Notes under the pieces: generated by a model
Seen by the model: the letters and a program-made list of their open reading frames with translations, nothing else
What the model was told of the DNA's origin: nothing
Databases searched by the model: none
Position numbers and translations under genes: made by a program
Assembly: GCA_964509205.1 (NCBI GenBank)
Contig: CAZDVW010000024.1
Span: 1-22,808 of the forward strand
Length of the DNA stretch: 22,808 nucleotides
Origin: Duodenibacillus sp964509205
Lineage (GTDB): Bacteria > Pseudomonadota > Gammaproteobacteria > Burkholderiales > Burkholderiaceae_F
Direction of reading: 5' to 3'
In this document: positions 8,795 through 16,200 of the stretch, in pieces
How the letters are laid out: every line of letters begins with the position of its first letter
How positions within the stretch are numbered: position 1 is the stretch's first letter

Positions 8795-9835
8795 TTAGAT
8801 AGAAAGAACAGCATTCGTGTTAGAAATAACATCGTCGCCGAGTTTATGAACGGGGATGCCGTCCCATGCAATAACCTTTCGGCCTGCAATGGTTTCAGGC
8901 GTCAACTGCACATTGGACTTGTTGTTGATCTGACGACGCAGAATTCCTGTAATTGTTTCGTTACAGTAGAAGGCGCAACGTCCTTTGTACTCATCAGGCA
9001 AGAGGTTGACTGCCTGTGTCAAAAGGTCAATCAAGTCCGGAGAACCCGCCTTCGCCGTGAGGCTGAATTTCGTTGTGTCAATGTTGGCAATACGAACGAT
9101 TGTGAGCGGGTCATAAATCGCCAGTCCGAGATCCCAACGGAAGTCAGTGAGATATGTCCAATACTGACGCGTTACGCCGTCAGCGCCGGTTTTACGAATC
9201 AACTGCGGATCCTCGTGAATTTTCACCTGAAAACCGCCTGTCGACTCCTCATTGAACTGAGGCTTAAACAAATAGTTGTAAGCCGGATCCCAGCCGATCA
9301 GAACAATTTCTGTCTGCTTGTTTGCCGTCGTACCGCCTGCGTCGATAATGCGGCCTTTAAATGCTTCATTGTCGGGCGTGACGATATTGAAAATACCGCG
9401 CATTCTTGTCGGATTTTTTGTCGGATCGCCATAGAAGACATCTCGAACCATTGCCTTGGCAAAGCCGCGAGCAAAAGCCTGATCGCGACGCAAGCGCCAT
9501 TCGGCTCGCGCCTGCGGTCTCTGATCCATGAGTTGGTCTCGGTCAATCATGTTGGAATCAGAACGGCGCTCGCCGACATACTGAACCGATTTGCCTTCCG
9601 GCGTTTCGGCTTTCCAACCCGTGTTATATCCGTGCGTCTCGCCTTCCGGATACGTTGTCAGAAGATCGCCTCGATCGGCATTTCCGTTATTGGCTGTAAC
9701 GAGAGCCGCCTGATCGAAGAACGGCATGTAGTTGCGGACCGTGTGAACAAATACTTTCCGCTGCACGTCGTCATCGGGAATTAAACTTTCAAAATCGGCA
9801 AGAGAGGTGGGGCCGACTTTAACAATGCTGTCCAT
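8795..9835 (-). CDS. Major capsid protein (BPP-1-like)
   Basis: 346 aa, the size expected for a HK97-fold major capsid protein of the Bordetella BPP-1 type. Recognisable parts are an N-terminal segment ending in FESLIPDDDVQRKVFVHTVR, the segment GERRSDSNMIDRDQLMDQRP, the FYGDP/PTRMRGI segment typical of this family around residues 133-150, and WDLGLAIYDP in the second half. It forms the icosahedral shell. The neighbours support this: scaffold 15 bases upstream and cement protein 20 bases downstream. GGAGGATT lies shortly before the ATG. No long N-terminal delta domain is present, in keeping with a separate scaffold protein. Confidence 0.88.
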   Translation of the reverse strand: MDSIVKVGPTSLADFESLIPDDDVQRKVFVHTVRNYMPFFDQAALVTANNGNADRGDLLTTYPEGETHGYNTGWKAETPEGKSVQYVGERRSDSNMIDRDQLMDQRPQARAEWRLRRDQAFARGFAKAMVRDVFYGDPTKNPTRMRGIFNIVTPDNEAFKGRIIDAGGTTANKQTEIVLIGWDPAYNYLFKPQFNEESTGGFQVKIHEDPQLIRKTGADGVTRQYWTYLTDFRWDLGLAIYDPLTIVRIANIDTTKFSLTAKAGSPDLIDLLTQAVNLLPDEYKGRCAFYCNETITGILRRQINNKSNVQLTPETIAGRKVIAWDGIPVHKLGDDVISNTNAVLSI

Positions 9836-9850
9836 TTTGGAATCCTCCGT

Positions 9851-10531
9851 TTATTTAAATTTGTAGATGTCATTAGCGGTAATGGTTTCGATTCCGCCAG
9901 ACGTGCCGCGCGGAACGCCTGCTTCTCCGAATGCCTTACCTGCTCTTGCCAACAACTTGAGGACGCCAGGATGATTGCCGGCAGGGGAATTCATGAACTC
10001 TGCAATATCAGGATCAATCTTTCCGTCCTTTCCAACAGCGAATCGATCGCGCAATCGAGCAATATCCCCGAGGTGATCTGCGATTTCCGGATCGTTCTGG
10101 GACTTTTCTCTCCACTGCTGCGAAACGTTCGCAATGCTTTCGGCCTGACGCTGCACCATCAGAGGAGCGAGTTCATCAATGACGGACTGCGCTTTCTCCT
10201 GCGATAGGTCAAGTTTCTTGGCTACTTCGCCGAATCGGTTCATGACGGATTCATCGATCTTTACCCCTTCGGGTTCTTTGAATGCGTCATATTTCTCGGG
10301 CGCGCCTTCGGCAGGCTTGTCGGCCTTTCCTTCTTCCTGCGCCTTGGTCTGTTCGCCTTCTTCGGCTGGTTTAGACTCTTTGCCCTTCGCTCCGTTTAAG
10401 AGCGTCTCCTCCTGCTTTGCAGGCTCCTTGTCGGGAGACTGTTCGGGATTCGGATTCGGTTGAGTCTCTTGGTTCTGCTCGGTGACTTCATTTGGATTTT
10501 CTGTCACCGGAGGCGTCAATTCTTCTGGCAT
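9851..10531 (-). CDS. Capsid scaffolding-type protein
   Basis: 226 aa with a very acidic, Pro/Glu/Lys-rich, probably disordered first half (about residues 1-85) and a helical second half containing LDLSQEKAQSVIDELAPLM, ending with TANDIYKFK. Disordered acidic head plus helical C-terminus, directly before the major capsid gene, is the usual picture for a phage scaffolding protein that guides procapsid assembly. A protease function, found in some genes at this position, is not supported because I see no catalytic motif. An AAAGGA site precedes the ATG at 10531; the gene overlaps the end of the upstream gene by 44 bases, so translation is likely coupled. Confidence 0.75.
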   Translation of the reverse strand: MPEELTPPVTENPNEVTEQNQETQPNPNPEQSPDKEPAKQEETLLNGAKGKESKPAEEGEQTKAQEEGKADKPAEGAPEKYDAFKEPEGVKIDESVMNRFGEVAKKLDLSQEKAQSVIDELAPLMVQRQAESIANVSQQWREKSQNDPEIADHLGDIARLRDRFAVGKDGKIDPDIAEFMNSPAGNHPGVLKLLARAGKAFGEAGVPRGTSGGIETITANDIYKFK

Positions 10532-10823
10532 GGCTTTCCTTTAATAGTTGTTGATAGGAAATTGGATCGATAAGGCTTAAAAGCGTCAGTCCGACTGACC
10601 GCTTGCCTTCGTTAAATGCCATCGTCAGCGCGTTTGTCGAAAAACTCGGCTGGTGCAGATTCGTGATGTCGAGAATGACCTCCATCGCCTTTCGGCCTTC
10701 CGGAGTTTCCATAACGTATTCAAGCGTTCTTCGAATCACGCGAAGTTTTCGTTCTTCTGCATCCTTTCTTTCGGCAATCGCCGCGTTGATAACGGCTTGA
10801 TCAAATGGGTCTCTTTGGCTCAT
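10488..10823 (-). CDS. Bbp19-like small phage protein
   Basis: About 111 aa if started at the ATG at 10823 (MSQRDPFDQAV). The pattern TPEGRKAMEVILD, then AFNEGKRSVGLTLL and YQQLLKES fits the Bbp19-like family found beside the scaffold and capsid genes of BPP-1-like phages; its role is not established. Starts further upstream exist (ATG at 10832, GTG at 10862), but neither has a clear ribosome-binding site and the GTG falls inside a strong hairpin. It is the first gene of the minus-strand head block and faces away from the fibre operon. Confidence 0.65.
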   Translation of the reverse strand: MSQRDPFDQAVINAAIAERKDAEERKLRVIRRTLEYVMETPEGRKAMEVILDITNLHQPSFSTNALTMAFNEGKRSVGLTLLSLIDPISYQQLLKESHARRIDASGDRKSK

Positions 10824-10854
10824 GCGCCCCATTGTTTCAAACGAAAAAAGCGAT

Positions 10855-10894
10855 AAGCGCACACCCTCGGCGTCGGCTCTAAAGGTGTGCGCTT
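10855..10894. promoter_or_regulatory. Long-arm inverted repeat in the divergent intergenic region
   Basis: An 11-bp perfect inverted repeat (AAGCGCACACC at 10855-10865, GGTGTGCGCTT at 10884-10894) surrounds an 18-base spacer between the minus-strand head block and the plus-strand fibre operon. It could be an operator or a hairpin in a 5' leader. There is no adjoining T-run in the right place for a typical terminator. No convincing promoter could be picked out beside it. Confidence 0.4.
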
Positions 10895-10944
10895 GTTTGA
10901 GATTTGTTGTTTAACAATGGTTGTACTTCGGGAGGATTCTTTTT

Positions 10945-11988
10945 ATGGCTGTCGGGTACATCAAGCGCGTAGCAGGTCCGTTCACAGGAGCAGGGACGGT
11001 GTCTCTGCCGTTTGGTTTCGTTGTCTATAAAGAGACTGATATTTATGTGGCACTCGCTTCCAGCGAAAGCGCTACACATACGCTCGAATACGGCACGGAT
11101 TACACGGTAACCTTAAATGACGATCAAGAGACGACGCCGGGCGGAACGGTTACTCTGACAACACCGCTTGTCGATGGCGAAGTCGTGGCCGTCGGCTCGG
11201 CGCTTGAATACAATCAGCCGACGCAACTCACAAATTTCTCCAGATTTCCTCCAGAGATCATCAATGAGGCGCTTGACAGAATCGTCATCCTCATTCAGCA
11301 ACTTGTTGAAAAATCTTCCCGGGCCATCACAACGGACATTACCGACACGATGTCGGCCGGCGAGTTGAAAGCGAAACTCTTGTCCTCTGCTGAGGACGCA
11401 GCCAAAAGTGCTGCCAGTGCAGCAGGGTCGGCCAGTGCTGCGGCGGCAAGTGCTAAAGCAGCCGAGGATTCCAAAACGAAACTCGAAGGCGATCTTGCGA
11501 AGAAAGAAGCCGAACTCGAAGAATCGCTTACGGCGCATGGCGAAGCCGAAAAAGCAAAAGTGACGGCCGAGGGCGACAAGCAAGTTGCTCGCATTCAACT
11601 CGATGTCGGAAACATCCTCGTTGAGAACGCAACAGGATGCGTCGAGAAAGTATGGACACTCGCTGAGGACGTTGCTGCGGGAACCGCAATCACGATCCCG
11701 GGAACTGCGGTGTACCTCGTCGGCCGTCACCATTTGAGGGTTTCTTACAACGGCCTTGTCTGCGCAATCGATCAGAACTTTGCAGAGATCGGCAATGAGG
11801 ACACGAAGAGCAAGCAATTCAAGTTGCTTTTCGATGCGAAGGCGGGCGATGAGATCGATGTATGGGTCGCGGCTTTGGGGAAAGCCGATATTGCCGATGC
11901 CATAACAGCGGCCGAAACGGCGCAGTCAGCCGTGGCCGAACTCAGTCAGAAGGTTGTTTACAAAGACACGCAAAGCCTATCTTCTTAA
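10945..11988 (+). CDS. Phage tail fibre protein with N-terminal anchor and Ala-rich coiled coil
   Basis: I start at the ATG at 10945 (MAVGYIKRVAGPFTGAG), preceded by GGGAGG at good distance; a TTG at 10921 lies before the ribosome-binding site. Residues 1 to about 125 have the pattern of podovirus tail fibre virion-attachment domains (FGFVVYKETDIYV, then LEYGTDYTVTLN and INEALDRIVILIQQLVEKSSRA). Residues about 150-215 are Ala/Lys/Glu-rich and should form a trimeric coiled coil. The last 130 residues are a globular domain of unknown type, with no known receptor-binding motif seen. The first gene of a fibre operon with this head end probably attaches the whole fibre to the tail; the following two genes likely extend it. 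Confidence 0.75.
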   Translation: MAVGYIKRVAGPFTGAGTVSLPFGFVVYKETDIYVALASSESATHTLEYGTDYTVTLNDDQETTPGGTVTLTTPLVDGEVVAVGSALEYNQPTQLTNFSRFPPEIINEALDRIVILIQQLVEKSSRAITTDITDTMSAGELKAKLLSSAEDAAKSAASAAGSASAAAASAKAAEDSKTKLEGDLAKKEAELEESLTAHGEAEKAKVTAEGDKQVARIQLDVGNILVENATGCVEKVWTLAEDVAAGTAITIPGTAVYLVGRHHLRVSYNGLVCAIDQNFAEIGNEDTKSKQFKLLFDAKAGDEIDVWVAALGKADIADAITAAETAQSAVAELSQKVVYKDTQSLSS

Positions 11989-12003
11989 TGGGAGTGAAGA
12001 AAG

Positions 12004-13008
12004 ATGCCGGGTGACTACACAGGAACAATACCACTTGAAACTTTAACCAAGACCACGCTTAGCGCGAAGAGCGGCGATACCTCAATTGCTCTCGCTCCAA
12101 AGACATATGCGGAACAGGTTCTAATTGCCAACACGAGTGGTGATGCCTCGACAGTCGAAGCCGAGATCGTCACCTTGAGAAGCCAAGTGACACAGGCAAT
12201 CGATGCCGGCGTTCATTTCAAAGGCACAGTGTCCAGCACAGTTGCCTTGCCAACTGTCGGCTACAAAGCCGGATGGCAATACTCTGTGCAAGAGGCAGGG
12301 ACTTACGCTGGAAAGATCTGTGAAGTCGGTGACCTGATTCTCTGCATCAAAGACTACGCGAGCGGATCGGCAAGCAATTCCGACTGGTCAGTCCTTCAGG
12401 CCAACATTGTCGGAGCGGTGACGGGTCCGGCCGAATCGGTCGCCCAACACGTGGTTGTCTTTACCGATACGTCCGGAAAGAACGTTAAGGACAGCGGATT
12501 CACCATCGGCGTGTCCGTTCCTGCCGGAGCGAAATTCACGGACACGACCTACTCGCCGGCAACGGCTGAATCCGATGGCCTGATGACGGCCGCTCAATTC
12601 TCGAAACTCGCAGGTATTGAGGCAGGTGCTGACAAGACGGATGCTGACAACGTGAAAGCCGCAGGCGCTTTCATGAAGTCGGTGGACACGCTCGATAGCG
12701 TTAAGGACAGCACGACTTACGTGCGGATGACACCAGCCGAACGGACGAAACTGTCAGGCGTGACCGCTGGAGCAGAGCCGAATCAGAACGCCTTTGTAAA
12801 GGTGAAAGTTGGATCGACCACGATCACGGCCGGAGCCAAGCAGGACACGCTGGAGATTGAGGCAGGCGAAGGCGTGACGCTCACGGTGGATGCGACGACA
12901 AAGAAAGTGACGTTCAAAGAAACGTACATCGATTCTTGTGTTGTTCAAAGTCTGGACAACGTGCCGGCCAATCTTCGGGATGGTGGCCTGATTGTGAAAC
13001 TGGATTAA
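12004..13008 (+). CDS. Phage tail fibre/appendage protein with repeat motifs
   Basis: 334 aa. The first 60 residues are Thr/Ala-rich; then comes a beta-rich section (about 60-140) with a VHFKGTV segment, also seen in other phage fibre proteins. Two short repeated units follow, LAGIEAGADKTDADNVKAAG and LSGVTAGAEPNQNAF, of the type found in shafts of phage fibres. GAKFTDTTYSPATAESDGLMT between them is another common shaft motif. It lies 15 bases after the previous fibre gene and has a GAAGAAAG ribosome-binding site. Its precise place in the virion (shaft segment or separate head/tail fibre) is not visible from sequence. Confidence 0.7.
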   Translation: MPGDYTGTIPLETLTKTTLSAKSGDTSIALAPKTYAEQVLIANTSGDASTVEAEIVTLRSQVTQAIDAGVHFKGTVSSTVALPTVGYKAGWQYSVQEAGTYAGKICEVGDLILCIKDYASGSASNSDWSVLQANIVGAVTGPAESVAQHVVVFTDTSGKNVKDSGFTIGVSVPAGAKFTDTTYSPATAESDGLMTAAQFSKLAGIEAGADKTDADNVKAAGAFMKSVDTLDSVKDSTTYVRMTPAERTKLSGVTAGAEPNQNAFVKVKVGSTTITAGAKQDTLEIEAGEGVTLTVDATTKKVTFKETYIDSCVVQSLDNVPANLRDGGLIVKLD

Positions 13009-13014
13009 GAGCCT

Positions 13015-13836
13015 ATGGCAACGGCAACTCTTTACGTCAAGAACGGCAACAGCATAGTCCCTTTGGAGTTAGGGACGGGCGGTGGATCAGGAGGCGGATC
13101 GACTTCAATTGAGGTCGAGACACATACCGTTGAAACCACTCCGACGACGGCGCAGTCCTATGTAATCGGGACGTGCGCTGCGGTGCTTGTTTTTGTGAAT
13201 TCCGTTTTTGGCGTAGAGGGCGTGACCTATGGAATTACAAGCGGAACAACCTTGCAATTCGCTGACATTCTTCCGGAAGGGACAGAGATTGTCATCGTGA
13301 AATTTAAGACCGCAGGGACTGTGAATCCGACTCCGTCCTTTTCCATTGATTCTGCGCTGAGCGATACGAGCACGAATGCCGTTCAGAACAAGATTGTTAA
13401 GGCGGCCATTGACGATACTTTTGAGAAAGCGGTCAAGGCGGCGGTTCTTTTAGCGCACCCGGTCGGCTCATATTACTGGAGCGAAAACCCAACAAATCCA
13501 AGCGAACTGTTCGGGGGAACATGGGAAGCCATAGAGAACAGATTTGTCTTTGCCGCAGGAAACAAGACGGCGGGTTCCACCGGTGGTGAAGAATCTCACA
13601 CATTGACATCCAGCGAGATGCCCTCTCACACGCACAACATGAAATACGTCTTGTTTAATGGTGCATCTAGTACGGGCATTAAATACGGCTCTGCTTTTAA
13701 TAACGGAAACTGGGCGATTTTAAATTCACAGAACGCTGGTCAGGTGACCATGTACAACGAGAACACCGGCGGAGGACAAGCGCACAACAACATGCCACCT
13801 TACGTCGTGGCGTACTGCTGGAAGCGGACTGCGTAA
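13015..13836 (+). CDS. Collar-type tail fibre tip (gp10/gp12-like C-terminal domain)
   Basis: 273 aa. A short N-terminal strand region and Gly/Ser linker (residues 20-32) lead to a central beta region and then a C-terminal receptor-binding type domain. That domain shows the common series HPVGSYYWSENPTNPSELFGGTWE, ENRFVFAAG, EMPSHTHN and GGGQAHNNMPPYVVAYCWKR. His205 and His207 (HTH) together with His257 resemble the HxH iron-binding motifs of T4 gp12-like fibre tips. This protein is therefore the best candidate for a classical host-recognition tip. It follows the repeat fibre gene by 6 bases. No C-type lectin variable region of a diversity-generating retroelement is visible. Confidence 0.78.
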   Translation: MATATLYVKNGNSIVPLELGTGGGSGGGSTSIEVETHTVETTPTTAQSYVIGTCAAVLVFVNSVFGVEGVTYGITSGTTLQFADILPEGTEIVIVKFKTAGTVNPTPSFSIDSALSDTSTNAVQNKIVKAAIDDTFEKAVKAAVLLAHPVGSYYWSENPTNPSELFGGTWEAIENRFVFAAGNKTAGSTGGEESHTLTSSEMPSHTHNMKYVLFNGASSTGIKYGSAFNNGNWAILNSQNAGQVTMYNENTGGGQAHNNMPPYVVAYCWKRTA

Positions 13837-13847
13837 AGGAGGAACGA

Positions 13848-14261
13848 ATGGCACTACCGAAACTACTACAGAAACTTTTCGGGAACGGAGGTGCTGGCGA
13901 TAAGTTAAAGCCTGAAATCATCCCGATCACGGTCAATGGACAGAGTCCGGATGCCGAAGGGAACATCACGATCAGTACGACGCCTCCGCCGATCTCGGTG
14001 GCGGTTCAGACGCTCCCTGCCGGATCTGCACCGACTGTGACAAAAAGCGGCACGGATGCGGCTCCTGTTCTCACTTTCGGCATTCCGAAAGGGGATAAGG
14101 GAGACAGTGGCACTGCGGCCACGCTACCAAACATTGTTGCCGCCGGAAGTGTCGGTCCGGCAGGAAATGCCGGGGTGGGTAACACAGTCATTCCATACGT
14201 GGCTGTCAATGCTCAAGGTCTCGTTACTGGCTACGTTAATCGCATATTGCAGTTGTATTAA
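13848..14261 (+). CDS. Short collagen-like phage fibre protein, copy 1 (no cysteine tail)
   Basis: 137 aa, first of three tandem paralogues. N-terminal module: LPKLLQKLFGNGGAGDKLK, then a PEIIPITVNGQSPDAEGNITIS segment; such VNG...DA.GN motifs occur at N-termini of phage fibre proteins. A short collagen-like run (GIPKGDKGDSG) and a VGPAGNAG segment follow, then a beta-like end VTGYVNRILQLY. Copies 2 and 3 continue at this point with a Cys-rich tail; this copy stops. In the +1 frame the bases 14248-14256 read TGC AGT TGT (Cys-Ser-Cys) before a stop, so a tail may have been lost by frameshift. An AAAGGAGG site gives strong initiation; copies 2 and 3 have weaker sites and are probably coupled to it. 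Confidence 0.75.
   Translation: MALPKLLQKLFGNGGAGDKLKPEIIPITVNGQSPDAEGNITISTTPPPISVAVQTLPAGSAPTVTKSGTDAAPVLTFGIPKGDKGDSGTAATLPNIVAAGSVGPAGNAGVGNTVIPYVAVNAQGLVTGYVNRILQLY
13890..13960 (+). repeat. Direct repeat, 5' module of fibre copy 1
   Basis: These 71 bases are identical to 14310-14380, offset exactly 420 bases, and the similarity continues with few differences on both sides. Such identity between paralogues that differ in the middle points to recent duplication or gene conversion. Confidence 0.9.
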
Positions 14262-14267
14262 GTAAAA

Positions 14268-14765
14268 ATGTCATTGCCGAAATTACTTCAAAAACTCTTC
14301 GGGAACGGGGGTGCTGGCGATAAGTTAAAGCCTGAAATCATCCCGATCACGGTCAATGGACAGAGTCCGGATGCCGAAGGAAACATCACGATCAGCACAA
14401 CGCCTCCTTCTATCAGCGCTTCGGCTCAAAGTCTCCCTGCTGGTTCGACTGCGACAGTCACAAAGGCAGGGACAGATGTTGCGCCTGTTTTCACGTTTGG
14501 GATTCCAAAGGGAACGAAAGGAGACAAAGGTGATGCCGGAAAGACGCTCCCGGTGGTTGTAACCGCTGGGGCAGTCGGTCCGACAGGAAATGTCGCCGGG
14601 AAAATTGGTACGTTTGGGTATCCAGGAGGGAGATCTTTTGTCATTCCCTATTTTGTCATTAATGCCTACGGACAGATCACGGGTTATACCAACAGAACAA
14701 TCACTGCTAATTGCAACTGCAACTGTGATTGCGGTTGTTCCGATACGGACTCAGACGGAGACTAA
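14268..14765 (+). CDS. Short collagen-like phage fibre protein, copy 2, with Asn/Asp-Cys tail (candidate radical SAM substrate)
   Basis: 165 aa. It has the same N-terminal module as copy 1, a collagen-like GIPKGTKGDKGDAG run, and the conserved end module QITGYTNRTIT. After this comes a tail with Cys at 149, 151, 153, 155 and 157, each preceded by Asn, Asn, Asn, Asp and Gly, then an acidic Ser/Asp/Gly end. Alternation of Cys with Asn/Asp is unusual in a fibre protein and resembles the core of ribosomally made peptides that receive thioether links from SPASM radical SAM enzymes. Such enzymes are encoded 0.5 kb downstream in the same operon. Alternative roles for the tail are metal binding or disulphide links between trimer chains. 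Fibre assignment is from the N-module, collagen-like repeat and location. Confidence 0.72.
   Translation: MSLPKLLQKLFGNGGAGDKLKPEIIPITVNGQSPDAEGNITISTTPPSISASAQSLPAGSTATVTKAGTDVAPVFTFGIPKGTKGDKGDAGKTLPVVVTAGAVGPTGNVAGKIGTFGYPGGRSFVIPYFVINAYGQITGYTNRTITANCNCNCDCGCSDTDSDGD
14310..14380 (+). repeat. Direct repeat, 5' module of fibre copy 2
   Basis: Identical over 71 bases to 13890-13960. The matching region of copy 3 (around 14810-14880) has clearly diverged at DNA level while the protein is conserved. Confidence 0.9.
14677..14704 (+). repeat. Direct repeat before the cysteine tail, copies 2 and 3
   Basis: A 28-base stretch identical to 15150-15177, encoding the TGYTNRTIT module just before the Cys tail. 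It stands out because the DNA before it in copies 2 and 3 is much less alike. Confidence 0.85.
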
Positions 14766-14767
14766 AA

Positions 14768-15241
14768 ATGGCATTTCCAAAATTGCTTCAAAAACTGTTT
14801 GGAAATGGCGGGGCTGGTGACAAACTCAGGCCTGAGATTGTCCCGATTACGGTGAACGGTCAGAGCCTAGATTCTGCTGGCGAGGCAACAGTCTCTGCGG
14901 TATCTCCGACAATTACCGCCGTAACACAGAACCTCCCTGCCGGCTCATCGGCGACGGTCACAAAGACGGGAACGGATGCAGCACCTGTTTTTACTTTTGG
15001 ACTACCGAAAGGAGACAAAGGGGAAAAGGGGGCGGACGCTCTGCCTGTTGTGACAATAGCCGGCGCAGTCGGTCCGACAGCCAACGTTACGGTTGGTAAA
15101 AGCCAAACCTTCGTCGTCCCTTATCTCGTTTTCAATGCCAGAGGGCAGGTCACGGGTTATACCAACAGAACAATCACAAACATTAACTGCAACTGCGTCG
15201 TGAACTGTAACTGTGACTGTAACGACAGCGACGGGACTTAA
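14768..15241 (+). CDS. Short collagen-like phage fibre protein, copy 3, with Asn/Asp-Cys tail (candidate radical SAM substrate)
   Basis: 157 aa from the ATG at 14768, two bases after the stop of copy 2. The N-module (FPKLLQKLFGNGGAGDKLR) and the collagen-like GLPKGDKGEKG are conserved; the middle differs. After the shared TGYTNRTIT module the tail has Cys at 141, 143, 147, 149 and 151, mostly preceded by Asn or Asp, with two Val between the second and third, and ends NDSDGT. Thus both tailed copies carry exactly five Cys with Asn/Asp spacing although the tail DNA differs, which suggests selection for the pattern. The first radical SAM gene begins two bases after this stop. Function as a modified fibre tip is inferred. 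Confidence 0.72.
   Translation: MAFPKLLQKLFGNGGAGDKLRPEIVPITVNGQSLDSAGEATVSAVSPTITAVTQNLPAGSSATVTKTGTDAAPVFTFGLPKGDKGEKGADALPVVTIAGAVGPTANVTVGKSQTFVVPYLVFNARGQVTGYTNRTITNINCNCVVNCNCDCNDSDGT
15150..15177 (+). repeat. Direct repeat before the cysteine tail, copy 3
   Basis: Second member of the 28-base identity with 14677-14704. Confidence 0.85.
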
Positions 15242-15243
15242 AA

Positions 15244-16200
15244 ATGAATGAAAATCCAAAGTACATTTTTCTTAACCGTGTCTGCGTGCCGCTGACGATG
15301 GAGTGCGATCTTTCTTGCAGGTACTGCTACAGACAGTCTGCTCGAATTGCACGGATCCCTGAGTTCAATGATCTGATGCGCTCCTATCTCGGACAACTGG
15401 ATCCGAATCGGGTGCAGGCTCTCGTTGCGTCCGGCGGCGAAGCGATCTTGCATTTCGATAAAGTGAAAGAACTGTATTCGTATGCTCCGAAGGAAATTCA
15501 TACCCGCTGCATGACGAATGGTCTCAATCTCACACAAGAGATGGTCGACTATTTCAACGACAGGGATACCGAGGTTTATCTCTCGCATGACGGCGATTGG
15601 ACAGAATATCTGCGAGGCGTTGATGTTCTGAAGGATCCCGAGCAATTACGGATCATTCGAGGTGCAAAAAATCTTACGATTGGGTGTACGTGCACAAAGA
15701 AAAACCCCGATCCGTACAAGAACTACTTGCAGACAAAAGCCGTTCTGCAACGGGATTTCGACTTCCATCACAACGCCGTTTATGAGGAGCGGTTCTTCAG
15801 TTACCTTGTCGAAGGGTTTGACTACGAGGCATATGCTGTCGGAGCGCTCCATTGTCTGATGGAGGATGTCATCCATACCGACAAAATCAAGCGGATCGGG
15901 TACGGGCACGGAAAACAGCCTCTGATGGTTAACGTTCTTCCGAACGGTGACGTGGTCGGGATGCTGGAAATCAATCATAAGTACGGCACGGTATTGGATT
16001 CGTATGAAACCCTGCTCGCTAAGAAACAAGAGTTCGGCGATACGCACGAGTGTCCAGACAAGCATTGTGAGATTTTCGATGTGTGTCCGAAAAGAATCAG
16101 CGAACAGCACACGCCGCATATGTGCAATGTGCAAAAAGCCAATACGGTGCATCGGCAAATCTTTTTCAAGAATTACGGAAGAGCAAGGTCATGGAACTAA
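15244..16200 (+). CDS. Radical SAM protein 1, with incomplete SPASM-like C-terminus
   Basis: 318 aa. CDLSCRYC supplies the CxxxCxxC cluster site (Cys21, Cys25, Cys28) that holds the [4Fe-4S] cluster which cleaves S-adenosylmethionine, and SGGE (GGE at 64-66) is the usual SAM-contact motif. The C-terminal part has Cys270, 275, 281 and 294 in a SPASM-like spacing, but the Cys expected after the GDV turn (compare NVYLC and SISLC in the two sister enzymes) is replaced in NGDVVGMLEI. It may therefore hold one auxiliary cluster or none complete. It starts two bases after fibre copy 3 and overlaps radical SAM 2 by 10 bases. Reaction and substrate are not shown by sequence; nearby Cys-tailed fibres are the best candidates. 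Confidence 0.85.
   Translation: MNENPKYIFLNRVCVPLTMECDLSCRYCYRQSARIARIPEFNDLMRSYLGQLDPNRVQALVASGGEAILHFDKVKELYSYAPKEIHTRCMTNGLNLTQEMVDYFNDRDTEVYLSHDGDWTEYLRGVDVLKDPEQLRIIRGAKNLTIGCTCTKKNPDPYKNYLQTKAVLQRDFDFHHNAVYEERFFSYLVEGFDYEAYAVGALHCLMEDVIHTDKIKRIGYGHGKQPLMVNVLPNGDVVGMLEINHKYGTVLDSYETLLAKKQEFGDTHECPDKHCEIFDVCPKRISEQHTPHMCNVQKANTVHRQIFFKNYGRARSWN

Noticed and set aside
13015..13836. Variable region of a diversity-generating retroelement, as in BPP-1
   Set aside because: The head genes resemble BPP-1, but no reverse transcriptase, template repeat or C-type lectin end is present; the tip is of the HxH collar type.
14677..15177. CRISPR array from the repeated segments
   Set aside because: The repeats are two-copy coding duplications without regular spacers.
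14268..15241. Stand-alone RiPP precursor peptides
   Set aside because: The Cys tails are the ends of 157-165 aa fibre proteins with collagen-like bodies, and no separate short precursor gene with its own ribosome-binding site was found among them.
15238..15645. Long open frames opposite the fibre and radical SAM genes
   Set aside because: They lack ribosome-binding sites and family motifs and are antisense to well-supported genes.
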